Shown here: positions 28,556 to 41,454 of the stretch, piece by piece | Numbering within the stretch: the stretch's first letter is position 1 | Layout of the letters: each line of letters starts with the position of its first letter | From: Punica granatum | Lineage: Eukaryota; Streptophyta; Magnoliopsida; Myrtales; Lythraceae | DNA: 64,000 bases | Direction: 5' to 3' | Assembly (NCBI RefSeq): GCF_007655135.1 | Contig: NC_045130.1 | Location: forward strand, 806,001-870,000 | The notes under the pieces: model-generated | Databases searched by the model: none | Seen by the model: only the letters and a program-made list of their open reading frames with translations | What the model was told of the DNA's origin: nothing | Translations under genes and position numbers: made by a program

Positions 28556-29457
28556 TATTGATTAGAAAGCGCCAATTATAAATATGCAGCTTCTTGATTA
28601 ATTTATGGTCATGAGGGAGAGGGTCGATTAATTAATGTCTATTATACGCGATTTTTTTTTTTTTTATGTATCTGTATTATGGTTGGTTATGTCATACAAA
28701 CTATATATAGATTTATGGTTGATGAGTTTGGATTTTCATATAGACTTGTGGACCGCCTCAGCTAAAGTTTTTACTCTATCCATAAGCTTCGCTATAATAT
28801 TCCAAATTGAGATCGAGACCATCTCACTTTATTGTACCACGAGAAATTCCAACGAGCTCACAGGTCTAAACAAACATGCAAGCAAGCCCGAGCGACATGC
28901 TGTTCAACGGAAAATAGGCACAGAGAACCATATGGTCGTCGTGAATCTCATGACTGCTATAGTTTAATGAATGGACTACCTCGGAATCGCTTATGCTCGT
29001 TGGGGCACTTTGTGTTGATATGCAATACAACATGCGTTTATGCGTTTATCCATCCGTTGTATCTGATTTTCTTTCTCTCTTTTTTTTTTGGCCTAGATTT
29101 CAGGTACGATGAAAATTGATTTGTTTGATATTTGCTCACAAATAGTTTAATTGATAGCTCTCCATGAATGTTGAATAGCACAGGCTGTCAATAGAATGAA
29201 CACACACGTGGTTTTTTAGGTTGATGTCAATGACGACGCTATAGATCCGTGTGTCGTTTTTGTCTAGACAAAACAGTTTTATGGTCCCAAAGGCCCAAAC
29301 AAACTTGGATTCGTAGGGCTGGACAGGTAAAAGAAGATGCAAACTATGGACCATGGCCGACCTGACCTTATTATCTTGCCGTAGTAAACTGAACTGATCA
29401 CTATTTTTGCACGCGCGCTGAGATGAACCCATCGAAGCGGGATTGAGCCTTTTTCAA
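28556..29457. other. Spacer after the LIM gene, no gene seen
   Basis: This holds the 3' untranslated region of the LIM gene and non-coding sequence. No repeat or RNA gene is evident. Confidence 0.45.
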
Positions 29458-29472
29458 GTCGCTCGCACAAAC

Positions 29473-29660
29473 CCCAAGGGGTTTAGCCTAATGGTTAAGG
29501 TGCGTCTAAACTTATACCCAATCCCGAATTCAAATTCCCTGGAGCCACCAGAGCAACTTTGACATAATTACCCGCTCTGTGCGCCGCCGGGGTTCATAGA
29601 GCCCCGGTAATTAGTCGGGCGAAACCAAAACACCTCGAATTAGCAAAAAAAAAAAAAAAG
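29473..29660 (+). mobile_element. tRNA-derived SINE with target-site duplications
   Basis: The body starts with an A-box-like segment (TTTAGCCTAATGGTTAAGG) and continues with a B-box-like GAATTCAAATTCC. It then has a GC-rich tail including TAATTAGTCGGGCGAAACC and ends in a run of A. A 15-nt flanking repeat (GTCGCTCGC, A or G, CAAAC) sits at 29458-29472 and 29661-29675, exactly outside the body and the A run. This is the signature of LINE-machinery insertion of a Pol III transcript. The length is about 190 bp. Confidence 0.88.
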
Positions 29661-29675
29661 GTCGCTCGCGCAAAC

Positions 29676-30944
29676 AAACACCATGCTCGCCACCTTTCCG
29701 TCTCACCAACGGACATTTTTAACCGATTCTCCCTCTCTCTATCTCTGGATACACGTGCACATATAAAATCATAATGGTCCAAACTCCACACGACTCACCC
29801 TATGTATTGAAGAAGATATCTTGTGAAACGAGCATGTCATATGGTATTGTATCATAAACATAAAAAATTCTATTTTTATCAAAAATAATTCTTTTGTGAT
29901 ATTTTAAAAATTAATAGGTGCTGATGAGTTACTATTAATTCGTGATATTATTACACGATATTCCCGCTGTACGTACGTATGACTCTCCGCATTTTGACTT
30001 CCCATGTATCGCGGGACTGCTGAAGGGGATGGCGCGTGCCTCACACGGCCTTGCATTGCAGCTGAGCCTCTCAGCTCCTCCGGTCGAATATCCGCACCGG
30101 AAGTGAGTATTCCATACAATAAGCTTACGTAACCGAGGACCTTTTGGTAAATTCACATCAGCAAAAATAATCCGCCAATCAAATTTTTTTTTTTTTTTGG
30201 TTTGTCTCAGCTGGATTTTTCGCGTCACTTTTCCCTCTCCTCCTCGTCCCCAAAACGAAGCAGTGCAGTTCGATGAGCTAGAACTGGAAGGCGTGGAGAG
30301 TGGGATCGCCGTCGATAGTCTCTGCTCGCTCCAAATCCCTCTCCATTCATTGTAGTTGCGGCGGCGCACCGGCGAGCATATGAAGAAGATCTGAAGAGTC
30401 AGAAACGTCGCCTTCAGCCTCAGTTTGTTATCCCCCGTATCATTTTCCGCTCCGGCGAACTTCTCTCGAACTCCGCCACTCATTTCGACCTCGGACCGAG
30501 CTGCATCTCTCGAATCGGCCTGGTATCCCTCTCCTCAGCTCCTTACCTGTCAGTTTACATCAATCTGTACCTTAATCTTGACTTCGACCTGCAAATGATC
30601 TTCGTAGTTTCGATTGAACTGATGTGGAATTGGTATCGATTGCTGTTTGATAGGCGTATGTTTGTATTCATGAACGTGCGAGCTTACTTAGACGTTTTCC
30701 CGGATGGGTAAACGCATGCATGATTCCGCAAAGTTAGTTTGGCAGTTTTCCTTTGAGCTGCTAATGATGGTTCTATAGGTGTTGCTTCATTTGCTCATTA
30801 GCATTTCATTGTGCTTTACTTCGTTGACCAGGTGCTTGATGGAAGGTTAATGAGAGAATGTGAAACGATATTCTGATTTTAGAACCAGCGCGCATGCTGA
30901 CTTGCTGAGCTCTCTCAACGGCCATTTCTGAACTACCAGAAATT
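29676..30944. other. Promoter and leader region of the KEA gene
   Basis: No coding sequence is supported. The last few hundred bases before 30945 (from about 30250) are a plausible leader, possibly with a leader intron. The minus-strand frames crossing here are Ser/Arg-rich and resemble no known protein. Confidence 0.45.
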
Positions 30945-33900
30945 ATGGATTTCAGATGTGCTTTGCGGCAGTCAAATGTGTTTATTCCGGGAGAAGGCAC
31001 TCATTATAAGACCACGGAGCCGTCGAATTCTTGTTTGAGATTTAGAAGTAGACCTCTTAACTTTAGCAATTTTAAGAATCCGAGTAGTTTTAGAGTACCG
31101 TATACAAACAGGAAAGCGAGGAGGGCTCTTGTTTCTTATGGCTGCTACAATTCGGCTGTGGGTTTTAGCAGGGAATACGGTAACGACTTGTGTATTTCAG
31201 GTGTGAAAGGATCCTCGACCTATAACTTAGGCAATGCTTTCAAGATATCGAGAAAGCTCAGGCCATGGTGTCAGGTTAATGATTCCTTGGCGTATGTTAA
31301 TGGAAATGGTAGGAATGTAGAGTTCGTAGGCAGTGATGAAAGCTCAGGACTGAGACCTGCTGATGGAAATGATGTGGATGATTCGAGTAAAGGAGAAGCA
31401 GAAGGTAAGAATGACAAGGAGGCGCCTAGTCTTGAGGAGCTAAGGGATTTGCTGCAAACGGCATTGAAAGAGTTGGAAGTTGCTAGGATTAACAGCACAA
31501 TGTTTGAGGAGAAGGCTCAACGGATATCCGAGACTGCGATAGCTTTGAAGGATGAGGCGGATAGTGCTTCGAGCGATGTCAGTGAAACACTGGATGCCAT
31601 ACAAGCAATTGTGACTGAAGAAGTTGTTGCCAAAGAGGCTGTTCAGAAGGCAACAATGGCTCTTTCATTAGCTGAAGCAAGGCTTCAGGTTGCTGTAGAG
31701 TCTCTAAGAGTTGCCAAAGGGGAAACTGGTACTTTTGAAGGTTCTGAGGAGGTTGAGCTGGATAACGATGCCAAGGAAGAGGAGGAAGCACTTCTGGTTG
31801 CTCAGGAGGATATTAGGGATTGCCAGACAAATTTAGCAAAATGTGAAGCACAGTTGAGGAGATTGCAGGATAAGAAAGATGAATTGCAGAAAGAAGTCGA
31901 CAGATTAAATGAGGTCGCGGAGAAAGCTCAGTTGAATGCATTGAAGGCTGAGGAGGATGTGGCAAATATAATGCTTTTGGCTGAGCAAGCTGTTGCTTTT
32001 GAACTTGAGGCTGCACAACATGTTAGTGATGCGGAGATTGCCTTGCAAAGAGCAGAGAAGTCCATCTCCAGTACTTCTGTTGATCCTATGGAGAAAGGGC
32101 AAATGTCCGATGACAAGGTGCCTGAGGAGGAGAAAACAAGTCAAGAAAGTATTAGTAGCCCTGAAGATGTTAGTGATGCTGGAGATATCTCAGCAGGCCA
32201 GCCATTACTGGACCATCAGTCTGATAAAGTCAGCAGTACCTATGAAGAGCAGTCTCAACTGGATGATCGAGATGATCGAGAGAGTAAAAATCTGGATTTT
32301 GATTCCTCCAGAGACACTGAACTGGAGGCAGAAAAGGTGAAGAATGTGGTTCAAACTAAGAAGTCAGAGACACAGAAGGAGTTGAATAGGGAGAGTTCTC
32401 CTTTTAGCTCTCCGAAGGCATTAGTAAAGAAATCCTCTCGTTTCTTTTCTGCATCATTCTTCTCTTTTGCAGTTGATGGGACAGAGTTCACAGCAGCATC
32501 AGTTTTCCAGGGTCTCATAGATTCTCTGAAGAAACAGTGGCCTAAGCTGGTGATGGGGTTATTGCTTCTCGCAGCAGGGTATGTATTCTCCTTCTTGGTT
32601 CAGAGTATTTGTTTATTTCATGTTTCATTCTCCATGATTATTCATTTTAATTTTTTTTAACTACACTCCGATTATTTTTTCCTCCTTTTCTGATAACTGA
32701 TTTTTGAGCGTTACAGCTACATGGATGTCTATTATTAGTTTACTTCGGGTTAAATAAGGAGTTGTGCCTGGATGAATGGCAACTACAAGGGCCCATTATG
32801 GCATACTTTGCTTTTTTCATTGCAGGAGTGTTTGATGTCATAATTAGATTTCCTCGTGTTGTCTTTCTTATGTTAAAGTTTTCATTTTTTTGTTTACTTC
32901 TTTTATTGGATGGAAATGTTCTGGGTAAAGAGGCTGAAATTTATTGCAGGGCTAGTTTTTATGCCTATCGAGCAGAGAGGAATGGCCAACTGCTTCAACA
33001 GCCACAAGTTATAACCGATAGTTTCGAAGAAATTTCCTCAAATGCCAAACCTCTAGTTCGGCAATTGCGCAAACTTCCTAAGAGGGTTAAAAAGCTAATG
33101 GCAATGCTTCCTCAGCAAGAGGTACAAATTTATGTCATCAACCTCAGTGGCTTTGGGGTTTGATATATATGAAATTCTAATCTTTTCATGTTTGATCATA
33201 TTGCTGGCTTTAGGTTAATGAGGAGGAAGCTTCCCTCTTTGACATGCTATGGTTGCTGCTAGCAAGTGTCATATTTGTTCCTGTTTTCCAGAAAATCCCT
33301 GGAGGTAACAGCCTCCTCAATCTTTTTCCTTCTCTCCTGAATCTGTCGTTCAGGTTTTATTCATGATAAAGCACTTTGTCTGCCTTATAGCTTATAAATG
33401 ATGTACGAGTGTTGCAGTATTTTGTTTATTCAAGCATCCTTCTTTGATCTCAAGTAGTTAAACCATCTATCCTAATTTTGCTTTCTGCATGCATTTTGCT
33501 AAGCATTTATATTTTGTTAACACTTGTTAGAAATTGCATTTGCATTTTACTTAATCTGAATATACCTTTTATGATGAAAAAAGTATGTGTGTCTACTCTT
33601 GAACCTGATCTAAGCCTGCCTAAATGCTGCTGGCCTCCACTTTGTGCATTATATTTTTCCAAAGATCTAAACATCTATGCTGGCTTCATCATCTGTTTGT
33701 GTTTCAAGGCATTATTAAGCTGAAAATTTGTATTTATTTGTGGTGCCTTTGTCTATTGGAATATTCAGGCAGCCCTGTTTTGGGGTACTTGGCTGCTGGC
33801 ATCTTAATCGGACCTTATGGACTCTCGATAATTCGCCATGTACATGGGACAAAGGCGATCGCAGAATTTGGAGTTGTTTTCTTACTGTTTAATATTGGCC

Positions 33901-36900
33901 TTGAGGTGAAGTTGATTCTTGCTGTTTTACTTTTTACACTTCTTATAAGTATAAAATGTATTAAAAAAAAAACTTAATGCTTGAGCTCTGTTTTGCAATA
34001 TCAGCTCTCTGTTGAAAGGCTTAGCTCTATGAAGAAGTATGTCTTTGGATTAGGGACTGCGCAGGTGATTTTTAAACTTGATGTTGCTTCTCATGCCAAT
34101 TGTTTCGCAATCCCGTTGCACAATCTTAATGGTGCTTTAAACTTGCAGGTCTTGGTGACAGCTGTGGTTGTTGGCTTGGTTGCTCATTATGTCTGTGGAC
34201 AGGCCGGTCCTGCTGCTATTGTCATTGGGAATGGCCTGGCTTTGTCTTCCACTGCTGTTGTTCTGCAGGTAATCATTTTCTTCAGTCATGCACTTCTTGT
34301 TTTCAGACTGCAGTATTATGGCTAAGTGATATTTAATTGGATTATGCAGGTGCTGCAAGAGCGTGGTGAAAGTACATCTCGTCATGGACGGGCCACATTT
34401 TCTGTTTTACTTTTCCAGGTCTGTTCTTGGTTATTGCGAGAATATTTTCTTAAATGATTTTTTTTATTGCATGAGATTCAAAGCCAAAGTTTGGTGACGG
34501 GCCACATTTTCTGTTTTACTTTTCCAGGTCTGTTCATGGTTATTGTGAGAATATTTTCTTAAATGATTTTTTTTATTGCATGAGATTCAAAGCCAAAGTT
34601 TGGTCATGATAAGCTCTATAGGGGCATTCTCTCTTTATCTGGATGTGAATATCATTTCAAGAGGCTTACTGCTCTTTGCACTGTGGCTTCATCAGTTTTT
34701 CTTCATAAATGCTTCTGTGCTGATGATCTCTCGTGAGTTCAAAAAATGCCAGCATCTATAACTTTCTTAAGGTTCTGGCAAGATGGCATGAATGATACTT
34801 AAGGTGCTAAATATGGATCCAGAATTGTTATTTCCTTGTAACGGTTGTGCTTCCTAGGCACTCATTGTATTATGTGTTTTGTTGTATTGTAAGCTGCATA
34901 CTTGGTTGGATTAGGGAACAGTAAAGTATCAAGTTTAATGGCTTGGTTATGGAAATGTAGAACTGCATCTTTGCAAAACCTAAGACACACTAACTGACCT
35001 CTTTTTGTTTTTGTGACTTATTTAATGCGTTCAGGATTTGGCAGTAGTGGTCTTGCTTATCCTCATACCTCTTATTTCACCAAATTCATCCAAAGGAGGG
35101 GTAAACTATTTAGTTCCAATTTTCCTTTAAAATTTTATTGTTACCAATATTCTTGGCTCAACTGCCTAGTTTTTGGCTAAGATATGAGGTTGCTGTAGAT
35201 CCCATGAAACAATTCAGTTTATATCTTTTTTAAAAAATATATATATATATTTGGTATTTACTTATTGAGAGTCATATCGCCTTGTTTCTTTCAGATTGGT
35301 GTTCAAGCCATTGCTGAAGCTCTTGGAATGGCCGCAGTTAAGGCTCTAGTTGCCATTGCTGCTATTATTGCTGGAGGCCGCCTGGTAAAATCTCATAAAC
35401 TATAGTAGTTATCGGTTGGCTGCTGAAGAGAACCAAATCAAATTTCTGATTGCCTGAGGCTTACTATAATGACAGTTAGAGTTTTAACAGGCTTACTGTT
35501 AATGGTACTTGTTTGCCTAAGCCCTGAACTTTTTGCTAGAAATGGCATTATGCTTTCATATCTTATTTCTGGATGTTTCCAAAAATTTTCTGATTAAATA
35601 AAAGTAGGAGCCCACAGTATTAACTAATATTTTGGGTTTTGCTTTAGTGCTGTTATTGTGAGACCGTATTTTGTTCTAACTTTCAGAATATGTTATGTTG
35701 CAGCTTCTTCGTCCAATTTATAGGCAAATTGCTGAAAATCAAAATGCGGAGATATTCTCAGCAAATACACTTCTTGTAATTTTGGGTACTAGTCTTCTTA
35801 CAGCCAGGGTACGGCTTTTATCTATTGCCTTTCATCTCCCAATGATAATGATGATAGTGATCATAATAACTGATAATGATGATAGTGATCATAATAACCG
35901 AGTTGTGGTAATTATGTCAGCTGTAGTAGTAATATGTAGTAGGACTAGTAGTTCTTTTATGACCTTTGGAAATGCTATTAGTATTTAGTAAGTTGCTTGA
36001 TTCTGTAACAGGCTGGACTTTCTATGGCACTGGGAGCCTTTTTAGCTGGCTTGCTCCTTGCAGAAACTGAATTTTCCCTGCAGGTTGAGTCTGATATTGC
36101 CCCTTATCGTGGCCTCCTGTTGGGTCTTTTCTTCATGACGGTATGCACTTTCATGTCATTGCTTTAGCTTTATTTTCTAATTTTAGTGCTGTAGAAGCTA
36201 AAATGGTGATGATTTCTTATCTTAAAATGTTGCCACATTAATATGAGATCCTGAAAGATCCTCCTGATTCCAGCGGTAATTGCAATATCAGTCAGTAAAT
36301 TATTATGAAATAATAAGATGGTTTCACTCCGTTACTTGCCTTTGTATTGATTTTATTTTTTTTCATCAACGGTCACTTTTGTACTGACAAACAGCTAAAT
36401 TAGAAACAGATCAATTAAGTTGATTATCTGCCGCATTTTCAGGTTGGGATGTCGATTGATCCAAAACTACTTTTATCAAACTTTCCAGTCATAACGGGAG
36501 CATTGGCACTCCTAATTGGTGGCAAAACTATATTGGTAGCCCTCGTGGGGAAGCTCTTTGGTATCTCAATAGTTTCTGCAGTAAGAACAGGCCTTCTTCT
36601 TGCGCCGGGTGGGGAGTTTGCATTTGTTGCTTTTGGTGAAGCCGTTAATCAGGTTAACCATCTCATTGCCAAAAGTATTCCTCACAAGTAGTTTTGGCTT
36701 TTTTCACGAGTGTTTTTTAAATTATCGTGGAGCCTATTGCATCTAATGTCTTGGTTCTTGCAGGTTGAGTAGCAAGCATGTCTACTACTTTTAATGGCTC
36801 CTTAGAGGTGTTTAGGGTGAAACAGATGATATTTTTAGAATCATTACTTACTGGAATGATATGTTATGCAGGGAATTATGTCTCCTCAGCTATCATCCTT

Positions 36901-38551
36901 GTTGTTCCTCGTGGTGGGAATCTCGATGGCCCTTACACCGTGGCTAGCTGCTGGAGGGCAGTTAATTGCATCTCGATTTGAGCTGCACGATGTCCGGAGT
37001 TTATTGCCCGTTGAGAGTGAGGTAAGATGCTTGGAAGTTACTTTGTGTCTATAGAGCATGGGTTATGACCACTCAGTGAACTAATGATGGACTTAATGCC
37101 TATTAAGCAGTTATCAAGGACACGTGAAACTACTTCCTCATACATGCGGGGTACAAGAAAACTCGGCGTTTTTTGGATTGGTGCTAATAGAAGTTTACTA
37201 TGATTGTTTGCAGACAGATGACCTTCAAGACCATATCATCATCTGTGGATTTGGACGCGTTGGCCAGGTACTGTAGTTTTAAGTTTTAACTCTTAAAGAG
37301 CAATCGTTGGCTACTCAATGGACTCACATTGCACCGAACAAACTTGTTGCAACATGCATAACAGTTAGATTGAAATCACTTTCTGCAGATTATCGCTCAG
37401 CTTCTTTCGGAACGACTGATCCCATTTGTCGCACTAGACGTAAGGAGGTAAAAGAAGTGAACAAAACTCCAGATAATAAATGCATCTTTTGCAGTGGGAT
37501 TGACAGATGACCATATCAAATATTTATCCTTATTTCAGTGACAGAGTAGCAATTGGGCGTGCACTAGGCCTTCCTGTATATTTTGGGGATGCTGGTAGTA
37601 GAGAGGTAATCAAGAAATATTTGCAGTCGTAGTTAATCTGCTTGTTGTGAAAGGTCCAATGCTTGACAGTGTTTATATTTGGTGGGTAGGTCCTCCATAA
37701 AGTTGGAGCAGAGAGGGCATGTGCTGCTGCAATAACTCTAGACACTCCTGGTGCAAATTACAGAACTGTTTGGGCTCTGAACAAGAACTTCCCCAATGTG
37801 AAAACTTTTGTCCGAGCTCATGATGTTGATCACGGCATCAACTTGGAAAAAGCCGGGGCTACTGCAGTTATATTCTTACGCCTCTTACCTGTTTACCGTT
37901 CATTCTATTGGCTAAACCTTTCTCTCTATTTGCTGATTTTATAGCCAGACAGAAAGAGTGAAGATTGCTCTGCCAAACTCTTAATTAACTCTCTCACTAT
38001 TGTAACTGAAAATTTTTCACCTCGTCGTGGGTTTGAGATCTTTAATATTTGCTTTTCACTCTCACTGAAAACCTACAGGTTGTACCGGAGACATTGGAAC
38101 CAAGTCTACAGTTAGCTGCAGCTGTCCTTGCACAGGTAACCGAAATATAATGCGCCTGTTACTGTTTACTTGGTACGGTTAGTACAAGCTTATTGGCAGT
38201 ATTGCTTTTCCAAATTTTCTTTCTGCTGTATAGGCTAAAATGCCAACGTCCGAGATTGCAGCAACGATTAATGAGTTCAGATCCCGGCACCTTTCTGAGC
38301 TGACTGAGGTACTAAATGCTATCCCTATTTCGATGATGTATTGAAACATAAAAAGGACATTCCTACCCATTCTGAAGAGAGAACCTCATTAATTTCTTTT
38401 TATTTATTTATTAATTATTATTATGCAGCTCTGTCAAGCCAGTGGAAGCTCACTGGGATACGGATTTTCTCGGATCATGAGCAGACCCAAATCTTCATCT
38501 TCAGATTCTTCAGATGAGAGCCAACTCTCTGAAGGAACACTGGCCATATAA
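30945..38551 (+). CDS. KEA2: Chloroplast K+/H+ antiporter, KEA1/KEA2 type
   Basis: This CPA2 antiporter of the chloroplast inner envelope exchanges K+ for H+ and tunes stromal pH and osmolarity. Twenty exons join in phase to 1214 residues, close to Arabidopsis KEA1/KEA2. Exons: 30945-32578, 32950-33121, 33214-33304, 33769-33905, 34005-34064, 34149-34268, 34350-34418, 35035-35100, 35295-35384, 35704-35808, 36012-36140, 36443-36652, 36872-37021, 37214-37267, 37389-37447, 37539-37605, 37690-37866, 38079-38135, 38234-38308 and 38429-38551. Order of parts: transit peptide, long soluble coiled-coil region (about residues 160-400), Na/H exchanger core ([53 protein letters not shown]), KTN/RCK domain ([31 protein letters not shown]) and C-tail ending EGTLAI. 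KEA1 is the alternative paralogue name. Exon 7 overlaps a tandem duplication. Confidence 0.96.
34387..34604 (+). repeat. 109-bp tandem duplication including the end of KEA exon 7 and its splice donor
   Basis: Copy 1 is 34387-34495 and copy 2 is 34496-34604. They differ at only two positions that I can see. Each copy holds the last 32 bases of exon 7 (GACGGGCCACATTTTC..., ending TTTTCCAG), the GT donor and about 77 bases of intron. The second exon piece lacks an acceptor and so sits inside the intron. Confidence 0.93.
35845..35900 (+). repeat. Two-copy 28-bp minisatellite in a KEA intron
   Basis: A 28-base unit starting ATAATGATGATAGTGATC occurs twice in tandem, differing only at the next-to-last base. 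It lies in the intron after exon 10. Confidence 0.85.
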
Positions 38552-39561
38552 TAAAAGCAAAAAAAGAAGAGACCCTGAATGGATCGACTTGACGGTTCAA
38601 AGAAAAGGAAGAACAAACAGTTCTGTATAGCAAATTTACATTCCTCATTGGTGTACATTGTAGAGGGAAACAAACTGAAAAAACCTTAAAACAAATAGCT
38701 GATGGCAGGCCTTATATGGATTTTCTCAAATTTTGGATAGATCACTTCTTCACAAATTCTTTTCTGGGAAAGGTGCCTTCATCGTCAATAATATGTTTCT
38801 CAAGGAAAAACATGGGACCCTTTGTAAAAACTTCGACGCAATTCTCCTTATGCATCAAGTGGGAAGTTTTGATGCACTGCTTTTAACAGTCAATACATTC
38901 CTTTTCATCATTCAATACATTGATTTTCATTTCATTTTTTGTTTCTGTTGTATATATTGCGAGCAAAAAGCTTGCAAGAAACAGGTTTATTGTTTTAATC
39001 AGGGTTTTGCCCAGGATATTGATCGAGCGAGGATCATTTTGAAAAACCGGTGCTATGGCATGGGTCGATCGTGGGGCCAAGGTTTCAAACATCGGAAAGG
39101 GGCTAGTTAATTGGAGTCTTGATAGTATATCGAAAAATTTGTTCTCTACTATTTCCATTGAACCGCATATTTATCAAAAGATCTCGAACCTTACAAGGTT
39201 GTGTTTTGTTTCTTTGGGTTTAGAAACGAAAGGCCGAATAAAAATTGTTATTTGAGTTGGGAATAATTTCGTATCGATATTGCATGGTCCTGTGAGGGGT
39301 TCCATTGATTTGATATGGTCGTTCGGGGGGGCAATCTCGCGCAGGCACCGTAAAATTTGTCCTGTCATAATATCGACTATCGACTGAGATTTTGCTATGC
39401 TTAAGATCCTCACTCCGTACTTTCGTCTTTGAGTCTCCAACGCTTCGCTCTCTCTATATAGCGCCCCTCCTCTCTCTCTGAGCGGAGAACTCCGTCCATC
39501 CGACAAGATACTTATTAACTACGGTCGTTCCGGTCGGTGGTGGGGAACCGTACTGTCGCAG
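38552..39561. other. KEA 3' region and FolD promoter
   Basis: The first part should be the KEA 3' untranslated region. The last part holds the FolD core promoter: a CTATATAG element at about 39454-39461, roughly 100 bases before the ATG, followed by a CT-rich leader. Nothing else is recognised. Confidence 0.45.
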
Positions 39562-41454
39562 ATGGCTTCTACTTTATTCGGCGACTGCTCTACCTCCTCC
39601 GCGGCTCGTCTCCTTCCTCTTCACCGCCACACGACAATCAGCCTCCTTTTTCGCCGTTTGCTTCCTCAGTCGCTGCCTCGTCAGCTCGGTCCCTCCAGAA
39701 CCCCGACCTCTCTCAGAGCCCTATCCTTTCCCTATTCTACCTCTAGTTCCCCTTCTCCGGCGCCTCCGGCTGTAGGTACTGCCCCTTTTGCAATTCTATT
39801 CTCATATATATATATATATATCTTTTGTTCTCTGAGGCATTTCGTCAAACATAGCAGAGCTGCTGTTGAAAGCAAAAACTTGATAGTACGATCACTTCTA
39901 TGGCGCTCCAATCTGGGGCACTTATATATGAACTTAATGGCCAGTTCATGTTTCAACCACCATTTCAGCTTTTCTTTGGCATTCTTTTTCTAATGCAGAA
40001 ACTCAGTGACTGTTTTCTTTCTTCTTTTTGGTTGTGCGTGTAAGCTTCCTTGGCTGGCGAGGCGTCTGCTACAGTAATTGATGGAAAGGCAGTGGCCAAG
40101 AAAATCAGAGACGAGATATCAGCTGAAATTTTGGGAATGAAGGAGGCAACTGGGGTTGTGCCGGGCTTAGCTGTCATTCTTGTCGGAGACCGGGCGGAAT
40201 CTGCAACTTATGTCCGAAATAAGAAGAAGGCTTGCGGGCATGTTGGTATAAACTCCTTTGAGGTCCATTTGCCTGCTAATTCAAGTGAAGAAGAGGTCCT
40301 CAAATACATCTCGGAATTCAATGCTGACCCAAATGTACATGGCATTCTTGTTCAATTGCCGCTTCCTTCGGTAAGCACTTAACTTTTATAGGAATGCACT
40401 GGTTTAGATACTTTGCAGTAGTCTAGTATCTATTGCACGATCAGACAAATCCATTGAAAAATTATACGAGCTTAAGATGGTTATGCGCTCCTCGAAATTG
40501 ATTGCAATTCTTGCATGTTTACGGTCCTTTTACCAGCACATGAACGAGCAGAATGTTTTAAATGCTGTTAGCATGGAGAAAGATGTGGATGGATTCCACC
40601 CGCTAAACATTGGCCAACTAGCGATGAGAGATAGAGAACCCTTATTTGTCCCTTGCACGCCAAAGGGATGCATGGAGTTACTCCATAGATATGGAGTCAA
40701 TATCAAAGGAAAGAGAGCTGTTGTGATTGGCCGGAGTAATATTGTCGGGATGCCTGCTGCTCTGTTGCTTCAGGTATTATTTTATCTTGTTGGTCCACAT
40801 TTTGCTTCAACTCGACAGTCTTATTTCATCTTCTACATAACTTGCATTATTTGTTTGATAGCGGGAAGATGCTACCATCAGCATTGTCCATTCTAGGACG
40901 AGTAGCCCAGAGGAGATCACAAGACAGGCAGATATAGTTATTGCAGCAGTTGGACAAGCTAACATGCTGAGAGGAAACTGGATAAAACCCGGTGCAGTAG
41001 TAATCGATGTTGGGATCAATAGAGTTGAGGTGAGTGGACGTGTCTGGCCAATTTTGAAACCTGTTGCACAATCAACCTGGCGTCTTCAGTTTGAAAGCGT
41101 GGCATTAGCCAAAGAAATTTTTCTTGGATGATCGAAAAATAAATCATCATGCACCTCAGTAGGAATATTCTTCGAAACCCAATTGGCATTTGGATAAACA
41201 CTCTCATTTGGATCTTTTTTCAGTCACTTGATCTTGGTTAAACTTGTGCTGTTCTCTGAATTGGACCCTGCTTGTGATTATAGGATCCGACTAGTCCCAG
41301 GGGTTACAAGCTTGTTGGAGATGTTTGCTACGAGGAAGTCTGTAAAGTTGCCTCAGCTATCACTCCTGTTCCTGGCGGAGTGGGTCCTATGACTATAGCA
41401 ATGCTTCTCTCCAACACTCTCGCCTCAGCAAAGAGGATTCACAACTTCCATTGA
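39562..41454 (+). CDS. FOLD4: Bifunctional methylenetetrahydrofolate dehydrogenase/cyclohydrolase, plastid (FolD)
   Basis: It interconverts 5,10-methylene-THF and 10-formyl-THF in C1 metabolism. Five exons (39562-39775, 40045-40370, 40537-40773, 40862-41029, 41284-41454) keep phase and give 371 residues. The first about 75 residues are Ser/Arg/Pro-rich and acid-poor, a chloroplast transit peptide, which points to the plastid isoform. Catalytic and binding signatures: [13 protein letters not shown] with the catalytic Lys, [49 protein letters not shown] (NADP loop), [19 protein letters not shown] and [15 protein letters not shown]. The symbol follows the Arabidopsis plastid isoform and is a best guess among FOLD paralogues. 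Confidence 0.95.

Noticed and set aside
29935..30483. 182-residue minus-strand open frame upstream of KEA
   Set aside because: Low-complexity Ser/Arg composition, no recognisable domain, and it overlaps the likely KEA leader.
39174..39506. 110-residue minus-strand frame upstream of FolD
   Set aside because: It overlaps the FolD core promoter and leader and has no recognisable domain.
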